A stretch of 64,000 nt of DNA. It comes from Candidatus Methanosphaera massiliense. GTDB taxonomy: Archaea > Methanobacteriota > Methanobacteria > Methanobacteriales > Methanobacteriaceae. The stretch spans positions 746,501-810,500 of the forward strand of contig NZ_JARBXM010000001.1 in NCBI RefSeq assembly GCF_028890305.1, read 5' to 3'. Positions 1 through 9,501 of this stretch are shown here, in pieces. Each line of letters begins with the position of its first letter. The stretch's first letter is position 1. The position numbers were made by a program, and so were the translations under genes. The notes beneath the pieces were generated by a model, which worked only from the letters and a program-made list of their open reading frames with translations, was not told the DNA's origin and made no database searches.

Positions 1-2
1 GC

Positions 3-3000
3 CAAATACAAACAACCGATAATAAAGCAACTATTAAAGAAGATAAGAAAGTACGTAGTAATACTAAAAATCTTAAAAAAACAAAAGATATCACTGTAAA
101 TAACAGTAACTATAACACTTACTTTAAAAACAGTGGATTAAATAATGTTAATGATGGAGATACTATCTATGTTAATGGTACTATACAAGCTAATCAACCA
201 GTTGTTATTGATAAAGCAGTAACAATAACCTCAGCTAGTGGTAGTACTGGTAAAATATATTTAAACACTACATCAGGAAGTTATTTCGGTAACGAAACTG
301 GTAATTCATTCACAGTTACTAACACAGGATCTTACACTAACATATCCAATATTAACTTCTACAATACACAGATATTTGTTAAAAATGCTACCAAAGTAAC
401 ATTTGACAATGTGAACGTTACAGTAGAAAACCAGAGAATTGGATCAGGAGTTGGAGTAGTTTCCATAAGAGACAATTCCAGCTTTGTAACAGTAAAAAAC
501 AGTAACATCACAGTTAATAATAATAGTGGTAGTAGTTGTATAGTTCTTGCATGGGCAAATAACTGTACATTACAAAACAATGTGATAACAGGAAAAAATA
601 CTGTTGGAAACTTAATATACCTCACAACATATAATGTAGCAGGCAAAGATTATACTAATGTTACATTAAACAGAGGAAATAGAATAGTTAACAACACTAT
701 TAATGGACCATCAACAAGCTCAATAATATGCTACGGTATCACATTAAGTGGTGGAGATAACTTTGTTGAAAATAATATTATTAATTATGCAGGTCAAGGT
801 ATAACCACACAATGGATGAGTACCAGCTCAATTAACTGGAGCATTGGTGATAACTATCAAAGATATGTTGGAAACACATACAAAAACAACATATTAAACA
901 ATGGTTCATCATTCACAGCATCACTAAACAGTACCATAACAAACAACACATGCAGTGGAACAGTAAATAGTGGTGAAAACAGTACATTAGAAAATAATAC
1001 ATTCAGTGGAACAGTAAAACTACAATCAGGATCTAATGCAACTAAAGATAATGTAAGTATTATTTATCTTTATGGTAAGAATGTAGTTGATAATGTATAT
1101 GTAAGCGATACAATGAATATCGTTGGGTCTAATTGCGTGTTAAAAAATAATTATATAAGTTATTTATATGTTAAACCTGGAGTAACTAATATTACTTCAA
1201 CTAATAATACTATAAATGAAAAAAATAACAAAACTATCTCTAGTAATGTTAATAATTTAAGAAAGGTTAAATTTTCATCTCTTAAAAGTACGCCTATTGA
1301 TTTTAATGAGAGTGAATACCAAAATGTCTATGTAATTAATGATGATAATTATAATACATATATTAGATCAACAGGTACAATAAGAACTCCTAAGGTACGT
1401 GGTAATACATTATTTATTGTTGAGTCACTTCCTGATAGTATACCAGGTATTCAATGTGGAACAGCAGCTAGTGATTTCGCAAATTATAAAATGACATTTG
1501 TTGGTAAAGATAATTTAGTATTAAAAAATAAGTTCTTAAGTGCAATTGCAATATGTAATGTAACTTTTATTAATTTTACAATTGATATAACTGATACTTC
1601 AATTTATGATTATTATCCTTATGCTCTATATAGTGATGCAGATGATTCAAAAACAAATCTATTCCATAACATAACAATTCATCAAGTATATGATAGTGAA
1701 AATCTGATGGATGAGTTAAATTGTGTATCATTAGAAAAAAATACAATTATAGAAGATTGTACATTTAATGCTACTTTACCATCAAATTATATCAACTGGG
1801 ATACCACAAATCATCCAATGTCCATTGCTGTTAAAATAAATGGTAATAACAATATCCTTAGAAATAATAACATATTCGTTAATGGAACTGATACTCTAAA
1901 TGCTTCATACAATACAATATATTCATGTTTAGTAACTGGATCAAATAATACAATTATTAACAATAATATTTCAGGCATAGCAGAAAATTATTTATATCAC
2001 ATTAATGTAAGAAGTTCTAATAATACAATTTGTAACAATAACATCACAGCAGTCTCTGATGATTATTGTTCTGGAATAATGATGGAAGGCATTGGTTTCC
2101 AAAATAACACAATTTCCAATAACTATATTAACTTAACCTGTGGAATGGATTCTAGTAATCCTATAACAAATGCAGAAGATGTAATTTATGGAATCACAAT
2201 CACTGATTTCCTGTATAGCGGAGGAGCATATACTCCTGGAAAAGGTAATATTACTAACAACACAATATCTAATAACACAATAATAGCTACAGGATACAAT
2301 ACCTATGCTATTGAACAGTTTGGTGGAGATAACACAACCATATCTAATAATACCATAAACATAAGTGGTTACACACCTATGGCTGTTGGTGTTATAGGAG
2401 CATACTGTAATATAACTAATAATAACATATCAGTTGCTGGTGAATATCCTGGTGTTATAGGTACTGCTGATTATCTTAAAGGAAGAACCGTAGGAATCTA
2501 CAATTACTTTGGAACTAATAACACTATAACTAATAATAATATTAAAACAATAACAGGTCCAGGAATAATCCTAGAAGGACAAGCAAATACCACAGTAACA
2601 AATAACACAGTTAAAACAACCAATAACACAAGAAGTATAACCACAATATCAGGTAGTAATGGTAATGATATTGAATATAACCTATTAAAAGCAGATGGCA
2701 CTGGTGGAGATGCTAGTGTAAATGCTACCTCAGAGGACACTGTTAAAAATAATGGTGTACTAAAAACAAATACAACAATAACCACAACACCTGTAAATGG
2801 TAAAGTAGGAGATACTGTAACAATCACAGCTACTACTGCAAACATAACTGATGGTAGTACTGTAACATTCACAGTTGATGGAACAGTAATAGGAAATGCA
2901 ACAGTAGCTAATAACACTGCAAGTATTGATTACGCATTAAATAATGCTGGAGCACACATACTAGTAGTAAACTATGCAGGTGATGCTGAAAGTCTTAATT

Positions 3001-5522
3001 CACAAGCAGCAACATTAATCAATATTAAACCAGTAGAAACAACAGTAACAATAAATCCTGTAAATGGTAAAGTAGGAGATATTGTAACAATCACAGCTAC
3101 TACTGCAAACATAACTGATGGTAGTACTGTAACATTCACAGTTGATGGAACAGTAATAGGAAATGCAACAGTAGCTAATAACACTGCAAGTATTGATTAC
3201 GCATTAAATAATGCTGGAGCACACATACTAGTAGTAAACTATGCAGGTGATGCTGAAAGTCTTAATTCACAAGCAGCAACATTAATCAATATTAAACCAG
3301 TAGAAACAACAGTAACAATAAATCCTGTAAATGGTAAAGTAGGAGATATTGTAACAATCACAGCTACTACTGCAAACATAACTGATGGTAGTACTGTAAC
3401 ATTCACAGTTGATGGAACAGTAATAGGAGACACAACAGTAGCTAATAACACTGCAAGTATTGATTACGCATTAAATAATGCTGGAGCACACATACTAGTA
3501 GTAAACTATGCAGGTGATGCTGAAAGTCTTAATTCACAAGCAGCAACATTAATCAATATTAAACCAGTAGAAACAACAGTAACAATAAATCCTGTAAATG
3601 GTAAAGTAGGAGATATTGTAACAATCACAGCTACTACTGCAAACATAACTGATGGTAGTACTGTAACATTCACAGTTGATGGAACAGTAATAGGAGACAC
3701 AACAGTAGCTAATAACACTGCAAGTATTGATTACGCATTAAATAATGCTGGAGCACACATACTAGTAGTAAACTATGCAGGTGATGCTGAAAGTCTTAAT
3801 TCACAAGCAGCAACATTAATCAATATTAAACCAGTAGAAACAACAGTAACAGTAAACCCTGATAATGGAGCAGTAACTGATGCTGTAGTGTTAAACACTG
3901 TAGTAACCGATGCTAATGGTAACAGTGTAACAAGCGGTGTAGTAAATATCATAGTAAATGGTAACACTTACTCATCTGATATTGTAAATGGCACAGCTAG
4001 TGCTACTATACCAGTAAACGTATTAAAAGCTGGAAATAATATTATATCTGTAAATTATAATGGTGATGTAAACTATGAACCATCAGGTATAACCTACTAC
4101 ACTAATGGTACATATTACGGACCAGTATACTATGTAGCAGTTAATGGTTCAAGCAGTAATAATGGTAGAACACCACAAACACCATGGACTTACACATACG
4201 CATTTAACACAATACAGAACAGTTCATACAATAATTCATTAATATACATATTAAATGGAAATTACGTGATAAATAACACAGTTAAATTTAATAAAAATTT
4301 AACCATAAAAGTAATGAGTGACAGCGCAGTATTAGATGGAAATAATAATGCTACAAATTGTTTCAACATAGAAAATGGAGCAGTATCAATAGAAAACATT
4401 ACCTTCACCAGATTTACAAATACAACCATCCTAAACAGAGCAAATAATACAATAATAAGTGGAAACACTTTCATAAACAACAAAGGAACAAATGGTGGAG
4501 CAATCAACAACTATAATACAAATAACGCAACAATAATAAACAACGTATTCACAAACAACACAGCAAAATATGGTGGAGCAATATACAACAGAGGAAACAA
4601 CACAGAAATAACAAACAATACATTCACCAAAAACAATGTAACACTTTCATCAGGTGCAATATACAACCTCGGAGCAAACACTAAAATAACAAACAACATT
4701 TTCACAGATAACACTGCAAAAACCCTAGGAGGAGCAATCAGTAACTGGGATGCTACTGGTACAGTAATAACAGACAACCAGTTCAATGGCAACCAGGCAA
4801 ACTATGGTGGAGCAATATACTACCGTGGAACAACACTAACACTAGATAATAACACTATGACAGGTAACACTGCACTAGTAAGCGGTGGAGCAGTATTTGT
4901 AATAGGACAAAACAATAACATAACAAACAATGACTTCACAGCTAACAAAGCAAGAAGTGGAGCAGCAATAAACAACCTTGGTACAGATATAATCATCAGA
5001 TCAAACACAATTGCATACAACACTGCAAAAACAATTGGAGGAGCAATTAACAACTGGAATGCAGGAAATACAACAATAGAAAGTAACAGTATACATGACA
5101 ACCAAGCTCAATACGGAACAATATACTTAAGAGGTTCAAATATAACTGTAGACTCTAACAGTATATACAATAACCGTGTAGCAGCTAGTGGAGCAGCAAT
5201 ATTCAACATAGGAACCAACAACACAATAAGCAGAAACATAATTGATAGTAACATTGCAAAAAGCTATGGTGGAGCAATCAACAATTATAATGCAGTTAAT
5301 ACAAGAATAACTGATAATAACTTAACAGGTAATATTGCAAGCTATGGTGGAGCAATTTATACTCGTGCAACAAACACCACAATCACTGGAAACAATATAA
5401 CCGGTAACACAGCAACAACTGGATCAGCAATCTTTGACATTAAACATAAAACAACAATATTTGAAAACAATACTGTTAAAGATAATACTGCACATAGTGG
5501 TAATGAAACAGTAAATAAATAA
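3..5522 (+). CDS. Giant adhesin-like surface protein (5' end outside window)
   Basis: The reading frame is open from base 3 to the TAA at 5520-5522, so at least 1,839 residues are present and the start lies upstream; the GTG at 411 is only an internal codon. The protein is very rich in Asn, Thr, Ile and Ser. Three zones are visible: an N-terminal parallel beta-helix-like region full of NNTI/NNNI repeats; four nearly identical 89-residue Ig-like (Big_3-type) repeats encoded at about 2790-3857 plus a divergent fifth unit; and a C-terminal region from about 4430 with repeated GGAI motifs of the type seen in chlamydial Pmp proteins. This architecture is typical of the adhesin-like proteins of gut Methanobacteriales, which are thought to act at the cell surface. 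No transmembrane anchor is seen at the C-terminus. The ligand is unknown. Confidence 0.9.
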   Translation, partial: QIQTTDNKATIKEDKKVRSNTKNLKKTKDITVNNSNYNTYFKNSGLNNVNDGDTIYVNGTIQANQPVVIDKAVTITSASGSTGKIYLNTTSGSYFGNETGNSFTVTNTGSYTNISNINFYNTQIFVKNATKVTFDNVNVTVENQRIGSGVGVVSIRDNSSFVTVKNSNITVNNNSGSSCIVLAWANNCTLQNNVITGKNTVGNLIYLTTYNVAGKDYTNVTLNRGNRIVNNTINGPSTSSIICYGITLSGGDNFVENNIINYAGQGITTQWMSTSSINWSIGDNYQRYVGNTYKNNILNNGSSFTASLNSTITNNTCSGTVNSGENSTLENNTFSGTVKLQSGSNATKDNVSIIYLYGKNVVDNVYVSDTMNIVGSNCVLKNNYISYLYVKPGVTNITSTNNTINEKNNKTISSNVNNLRKVKFSSLKSTPIDFNESEYQNVYVINDDNYNTYIRSTGTIRTPKVRGNTLFIVESLPDSIPGIQCGTAASDFANYKMTFVGKDNLVLKNKFLSAIAICNVTFINFTIDITDTSIYDYYPYALYSDADDSKTNLFHNITIHQVYDSENLMDELNCVSLEKNTIIEDCTFNATLPSNYINWDTTNHPMSIAVKINGNNNILRNNNIFVNGTDTLNASYNTIYSCLVTGSNNTIINNNISGIAENYLYHINVRSSNNTICNNNITAVSDDYCSGIMMEGIGFQNNTISNNYINLTCGMDSSNPITNAEDVIYGITITDFLYSGGAYTPGKGNITNNTISNNTIIATGYNTYAIEQFGGDNTTISNNTINISGYTPMAVGVIGAYCNITNNNISVAGEYPGVIGTADYLKGRTVGIYNYFGTNNTITNNNIKTITGPGIILEGQANTTVTNNTVKTTNNTRSITTISGSNGNDIEYNLLKADGTGGDASVNATSEDTVKNNGVLKTNTTITTTPVNGKVGDTVTITATTANITDGSTVTFTVDGTVIGNATVANNTASIDYALNNAGAHILVVNYAGDAESLNSQAATLINIKPVETTVTINPVNGKVGDIVTITATTANITDGSTVTFTVDGTVIGNATVANNTASIDYALNNAGAHILVVNYAGDAESLNSQAATLINIKPVETTVTINPVNGKVGDIVTITATTANITDGSTVTFTVDGTVIGDTTVANNTASIDYALNNAGAHILVVNYAGDAESLNSQAATLINIKPVETTVTINPVNGKVGDIVTITATTANITDGSTVTFTVDGTVIGDTTVANNTASIDYALNNAGAHILVVNYAGDAESLNSQAATLINIKPVETTVTVNPDNGAVTDAVVLNTVVTDANGNSVTSGVVNIIVNGNTYSSDIVNGTASATIPVNVLKAGNNIISVNYNGDVNYEPSGITYYTNGTYYGPVYYVAVNGSSSNNGRTPQTPWTYTYAFNTIQNSSYNNSLIYILNGNYVINNTVKFNKNLTIKVMSDSAVLDGNNNATNCFNIENGAVSIENITFTRFTNTTILNRANNTIISGNTFINNKGTNGGAINNYNTNNATIINNVFTNNTAKYGGAIYNRGNNTEITNNTFTKNNVTLSSGAIYNLGANTKITNNIFTDNTAKTLGGAISNWDATGTVITDNQFNGNQANYGGAIYYRGTTLTLDNNTMTGNTALVSGGAVFVIGQNNNITNNDFTANKARSGAAINNLGTDIIIRSNTIAYNTAKTIGGAINNWNAGNTTIESNSIHDNQAQYGTIYLRGSNITVDSNSIYNNRVAASGAAIFNIGTNNTISRNIIDSNIAKSYGGAINNYNAVNTRITDNNLTGNIASYGGAIYTRATNTTITGNNITGNTATTGSAIFDIKHKTTIFENNTVKDNTAHSGNETVNK
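2790..3857 (+). repeat. Four tandem 267-bp repeats encoding Ig-like modules
   Basis: Four units start at 2790, 3057, 3324 and 3591, each exactly 267 bp (89 codons), and are almost identical at DNA level. Units 1-2 encode GNATV where units 3-4 encode GDTTV, and unit 1 has GDTVT where units 2-4 have GDIVT. A fifth, diverged unit begins at 3858. The pattern suggests recent in-frame duplication. Confidence 0.95.
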
Positions 5523-5856
5523 GAACTGTTATAATAAGTAAAAAAGGGATTTGTGAAGTTTATTATTACTTCATTCACCCTTTTTATAATATTTTTTCTA
5601 TAAACCCTATTTTTCTAATAAATTAATTTATAATTGTAAAACATAACTATTTTTTCAATTGGAGATTAATGAATTGATTTTCTTTTCTCTATCTCTTTTT
5701 CTATATAATTCAGTTGTCCTCTGTTTTTTAAGTTGTTAATTCTTTTTTTAAGTTTTTCTAAAATAGGAAAAATATATATTTAGTCTACAATATAAATAAC
5801 CATGTTAGTTTAACTTGAATAGGATGACTAATGTATAATATAATAAGGTGATAAAT
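5523..5856. other. Intergenic region, adhesin to ferredoxin
   Basis: Apart from the terminator-like hairpin at its left end, this AT-rich stretch holds only a TATA-like sequence near 5768-5780 (AAATATATATTTA) that could serve the ferredoxin gene. No coding sequence or RNA gene is visible. Confidence 0.5.
5541..5585 (+). terminator. Hairpin plus T-run after the adhesin gene
   Basis: The segment begins with AAAAAGGG and ends with CCCTTTTT. The inner arms (GTGAAG and CTTCATTCAC) also pair partly around an AT-rich loop. It lies 19 bases after the stop codon and ends in a T-run, as expected for a terminator. Confidence 0.55.
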
Positions 5857-6036
5857 ATGGCAGGAAATCCATATAAAATTAATGATACTTGTGTAGGATG
5901 CGGATTATGTGTAAACGCATGCCCAGTGGATGCTATCTCTGAAGGTACTCCATACGTAATTGACGCAGAAAAATGTGTAGGTTGCGGTGTATGTGCTGAA
6001 GCATGTCCAACACAAGCAATTGAAGAAACAGCATAG
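5857..6036 (+). CDS. 2[4Fe-4S] ferredoxin
   Basis: This 59-residue protein carries two classic cluster motifs, CVGCGLCVNACP and CVGCGVCAEACP, each giving C-x2-C-x2-C-x3-C-P, so it should bind two [4Fe-4S] clusters as a small soluble electron carrier. The ATG at 5857 is preferred over the in-frame GTG at 5848 because AAGGTG (5845-5850), which overlaps that GTG, is a good ribosome-binding site for the ATG. The gene stands alone with its own terminator. Its redox partners cannot be told from the sequence; in a hydrogenotrophic methanogen they could be hydrogenases or oxidoreductases. Confidence 0.95.
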   Translation: MAGNPYKINDTCVGCGLCVNACPVDAISEGTPYVIDAEKCVGCGVCAEACPTQAIEETA

Positions 6037-6057
6037 ATCTGTTTCCTCAATTCTTTT
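6021..6057 (+). terminator. Terminator of the ferredoxin gene
   Basis: GAAACAG (6025-6031) pairs with CTGTTTC (6039-6045) around a 7-base loop that includes the stop codon. The stem extends outward with one mismatch and is followed by a T-run at 6053-6058. Confidence 0.65.
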
Positions 6058-6274
6058 TTAACCCCCCTCATTTATATAGTTAAATATTTATTATCTAATT
6101 CTAATTATAAAATAATTCTAATTTGTATAAAAATTACTGATTTTAAAAAATAGTTTTCGTTAATTAATTGTTATATTAGTGTTATTCTTTACAGGGATAA
6201 ATAATATAAAAAAAATAGGTGGGTTAATGAAATTATCATTTTTTTCTGGAGAGGGAAAATTTTATCTAATTAAT

Positions 6275-6463
6275 TTAATGTTCTATCTCTGATAATTGTT
6301 TTCCACCTACTCCAACGTTATCTTGTTCACATTCATGTATTGTTATAACAATTGATTGAACTGGAAGTCCGTAAGCTTCTGCTACGTCTTTTGATACTTT
6401 TTCAATAATTTCTTTTTTTGCTTCTTTTGTTGCTTTTGGTCCTTCTATTGTTATTGCTGGCAT
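6275..6463 (-). CDS. 4-oxalocrotonate tautomerase family protein
   Basis: This 62-residue protein starts MPAITIEGP. After removal of the initiator Met, Pro is the N-terminal residue, the catalytic base of the tautomerase superfamily. Length and the MPxITIEGPKATKEAKKEII pattern match small hexameric 4-OT subunits. The family catalyses keto-enol tautomerisation; the physiological substrate in methanogens is unknown and no aromatic degradation genes are nearby. It lies about 40 bp downstream of the end of no other minus-strand gene and follows pnuC's orientation only at a distance, so it may be transcribed alone. Confidence 0.85.
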   Translation of the reverse strand: MPAITIEGPKATKEAKKEIIEKVSKDVAEAYGLPVQSIVITIHECEQDNVGVGGKQLSEIEH

Positions 6464-6501
6464 GTATATCTTCTCCTAAATTATTTTAATTAATTATTTT
6501 G

Positions 6502-7200
6502 TCATTTTATATTATTATTTACTTCATTTCTCCATTTGAAAAACATTATAAATGAGTTAATTAGATATATAAGAGACATTAACATAATAGCAGTATTACC
6601 TGCTCCTTGCATTAATGGTATTATCCACAGTATTAATTTTACAGAATTTGCAACAATCCATAAAATCCATTGTTCCATGAAACGTTTAACAGCAATATAC
6701 ATGGTAACTACGGATAACAAACTACTAAGTGCATCAATAAATGGATTATTTCCATGTAAACTAGTTAATATCAATCCAAAGAAAACAGTAGTAACAACCA
6801 GTATTAATAAGAGTATACATCTTTCTTTATTGGTCATACGTCTCTTATAAACTTCATTAGTCTCAGGATTCATATTCTTATTCCATGAATACAAACCATA
6901 TACCTGTATTGGAATGTAATATAAGATATTTAATGACATTTCTCCATAATATCGGGTATTATATGCAATTACTGCATATAAAATTGCATTCACAATACCA
7001 AATATAAATCCGGATAATTTTCCTTTTCCAGAGCATATTACTGATATTACACCTGTAACAGCAGCAATTATGCCTATAATTTCATTATTTGTTTGAATAG
7101 ACAATATGATGATAAAAAGGGTTGCACATAATAGCCATGATATCTCCCATGTATTCCAGCCTGTAACCTCATTTTTAAGTATTGAATGTAATCTATTCAT
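6502..7200 (-). CDS. pnuC: PnuC-type nicotinamide riboside/mononucleotide transporter
   Basis: This 232-residue membrane protein has about seven hydrophobic segments and the conserved PnuC features: a YYIPIQVYGLYSWNKN segment (about residues 90-108) and WILWIVANSVKLILW near the C-terminus, the aromatic/Asn motif that binds the pyridine nucleoside. PnuC proteins take up nicotinamide riboside by facilitated diffusion, trapped by phosphorylation inside. No NadR or ribosylnicotinamide kinase gene lies beside it. Upstream bases 7201-7313 separate it from the ppk gene end. An NAD synthetase is encoded about 30 kb away in this window. Confidence 0.88.
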   Translation of the reverse strand: MNRLHSILKNEVTGWNTWEISWLLCATLFIIILSIQTNNEIIGIIAAVTGVISVICSGKGKLSGFIFGIVNAILYAVIAYNTRYYGEMSLNILYYIPIQVYGLYSWNKNMNPETNEVYKRRMTNKERCILLLILVVTTVFFGLILTSLHGNNPFIDALSSLLSVVTMYIAVKRFMEQWILWIVANSVKLILWIIPLMQGAGNTAIMLMSLIYLINSFIMFFKWRNEVNNNIK

Positions 7201-7329
7201 GCTTCTATTTATATCCCTTTATTCTTATTAAATTATTTATAAGGAAAATATGTGTAAAAAAAAGATAATAATTTAGAAAAAATAATTAGGGAGGTGGTGA
7301 TGTTATATTAGATTCATATCTTGTTTTGT

Positions 7330-9501
7330 CTAAGAGAATAATTCTTTAATTTTATCAAAGAATCCTTTATGTTTATTCTCCTGTTCTTCTTTTTTATTAA
7401 TTGCTTCTTTTTCAAGTTCTTCTTTTCTCTCGAGTTCTTCACTTTCTTTAATTGCTCTTTCCTGGAAGAATTCTTGTGCATTAGTATGTCTGGATTGTTG
7501 AATATGCTCGTAGTCACCGTTACTATTGATTCTACGACCTTTAATATCATCATGTAACATTACTTCAAGATCTTCTAGAATTCTTTCTTTAATTCTTTTA
7601 TCTTCAATAGGGCATGCAATTTCAACACGTTTTGAAGTATTTCTTGTCATCATATCAGCACTGGATATGTATAGTAATCTATCATCTCCAGTACCAAATG
7701 CATATATTCTTGAATGTTCAAGATATCTTCCAACAATACCTCTAATTTCAATATTATCTGTTTTATTTTTTAATCCCGGAATAATACAGCAAATACCTCT
7801 AATAATCATTTTTATTTTAACACCGCTCTGGGAAGCCTCAGCAATCTTATCAATAATTTTTCTATCAGTAAATGAGTTCATTTTCATTATGATCTCTGCT
7901 GGCTGATTATTTTTTGCTTTAGCAATTTCCCTGTCTATTAGTGATATTATGCCTGTTCTTAAGCTTGATGGAGCTACTAAAAATTTGTTATAGTGACCTC
8001 TTGGGTTAGATAATGAGAGATTTTTGAAGAATTCTGTTGCATCATCACCAAGTGCCTCATTAGAAGTTAAGTAACAGTAGTCAACATATAATTTTGCTGT
8101 TTTTTCATTATAGTTTCCGGTTCCTATTTGTGTGTACTGTTTTATTACTCCATCATGTTTTCTTGTTACTGTACATATTTTTGAATGTACTTTGTAGTCT
8201 TCAAATCCATATAATATTTGACATCCTGCTTCTTCTAGAAGTTCTGCATAATGAATATTGTTTTTCTCATCAAATCTTGCTCTTAATTCGATTAACACGG
8301 TTACATCTTTATCATTGTCAAGTGCTTCTAGCAGGTATTTTATTACGGATGATGTTTTTGCAACCCTGTATAATGTTATTTTTATGGATAATACTTCTGG
8401 ATCATTAGCAGCTTCTTTTAAGAAGTCTAGGAAGTGTTGCATTGTTTGATAAGGGTAGAATAGTAATATATCTTTTTCATCTAATTGTTTGAATATGGAT
8501 GTATTAGGATCTATACTACCACTTCTTTGTGATTCAAATTTAGGGAATGTTAATTCTTCACGTAATGCATCAGGTAGTTCTTTTATGAAGTCACCTATAT
8601 AATCCAGGTTTATAGGTGTTTGTGTAACGAATACTTGTTCCTTCTTTAGACCTAATTCATGTCTAAGTTTTTTAGTGTATTTTGGTGTGTTATCATGGTA
8701 GAATTCAAGTCGTATCGGTGATAATCTTTTCCTTTTTTTAAGAATGTTCTTCATGAAGTGTCTGTAATCTTCATCTTCATCTATAGGTGTGCTTTGAAGG
8801 TTTATATCTGCGTTTCTTGTTACTGCTGTCACGGTTTTATATTTGACTAGATAGTTAGTGAATATGTTTTCTGTAAATGCATATATTAAATCTTCCATTA
8901 ATATGAATTCCATGCTTCCAGGGAATTTAACATATTTTGGTAATGTTTGTGGTATTGGTATTAATCCCATTAATTCTTTTTTCTTATTCTTTTTATCTGC
9001 ATATTCAAGGATACAGTAGACGTATAACTTCTTGTTTGCCATGTGAGGGAATGGGTGATGTGTGTCAATGATTTGAGGGGATAATAGTGGTGCAACATTT
9101 TCATAGAAGTATTGTGTTATGTATTTTCTTGTTACACTATTTAGTTCGTCAAAGTTATGTCTGATTATTCTATGCTTTCGTAGTTCATGCTGTATTTTTT
9201 GGTATATTTTATCTCTTTTCTCATATAATGGATGTGTTGATTCGAAAATTTTATCTAATTGTTCTTGAGCAGTCATTCCAGTTTTATTGTCTATGTCTTT
9301 CTTATTAATAAGAGTTACATCGTATAAACTACCACATCTAATCATATAAAATTCATCAAGGTTACTGTTGAATATAGATATGAAGTTTATTCTTTCTAGT
9401 ACTGGTACTGTGTTATCTTCTGCTTCTAATAATACCCGATCATCAAATTTTAACCATGATAATTCCCTATTTTGTGTATATGAGTAGTCTCTTTTTTTCA
9501 T
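7330..9501 (-). CDS. ppk1: Polyphosphate kinase (PPK1)
   Basis: This 723-residue protein reversibly transfers the gamma-phosphate of ATP onto polyphosphate. The N-terminus (NRELSWLKFDDRVLLEA) is the PPK1 signature. The phosphorylated histidine of the family corresponds to His439 in KVHSKICTVT, and the second catalytic His to His596 in EHSRIYAFG; both belong to the two phospholipase-D-like domains. The last ~55 residues are an extra, highly charged Glu/Lys-rich tail likely to form a coiled coil, ending in an amphipathic GFFDKIKELF segment, which makes the protein longer than typical bacterial PPK1. Its ATG overlaps the stop of the upstream ppx gene (TAATG), so the two form one translationally coupled operon. 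Confidence 0.95.
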   Translation of the reverse strand: MKKRDYSYTQNRELSWLKFDDRVLLEAEDNTVPVLERINFISIFNSNLDEFYMIRCGSLYDVTLINKKDIDNKTGMTAQEQLDKIFESTHPLYEKRDKIYQKIQHELRKHRIIRHNFDELNSVTRKYITQYFYENVAPLLSPQIIDTHHPFPHMANKKLYVYCILEYADKKNKKKELMGLIPIPQTLPKYVKFPGSMEFILMEDLIYAFTENIFTNYLVKYKTVTAVTRNADINLQSTPIDEDEDYRHFMKNILKKRKRLSPIRLEFYHDNTPKYTKKLRHELGLKKEQVFVTQTPINLDYIGDFIKELPDALREELTFPKFESQRSGSIDPNTSIFKQLDEKDILLFYPYQTMQHFLDFLKEAANDPEVLSIKITLYRVAKTSSVIKYLLEALDNDKDVTVLIELRARFDEKNNIHYAELLEEAGCQILYGFEDYKVHSKICTVTRKHDGVIKQYTQIGTGNYNEKTAKLYVDYCYLTSNEALGDDATEFFKNLSLSNPRGHYNKFLVAPSSLRTGIISLIDREIAKAKNNQPAEIIMKMNSFTDRKIIDKIAEASQSGVKIKMIIRGICCIIPGLKNKTDNIEIRGIVGRYLEHSRIYAFGTGDDRLLYISSADMMTRNTSKRVEIACPIEDKRIKERILEDLEVMLHDDIKGRRINSNGDYEHIQQSRHTNAQEFFQERAIKESEELERKEELEKEAINKKEEQENKHKGFFDKIKELFS

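Noticed and set aside
411-413. GTG as start codon of the adhesin gene
   Set aside because: The frame stays open upstream to base 3 with the same Asn/Thr-rich composition, so this GTG is internal and the gene is cut by the window edge.
2790-3857. Possible CRISPR or satellite array
   Set aside because: The units are 267 bp, directly contiguous, in frame and protein-coding; there are no spacers.
7314-7553. 79-residue minus-strand frame over the 3' end of ppk1
   Set aside because: It is Lys/Asn low-complexity sequence in another frame of a clear gene and has no ribosome-binding site.
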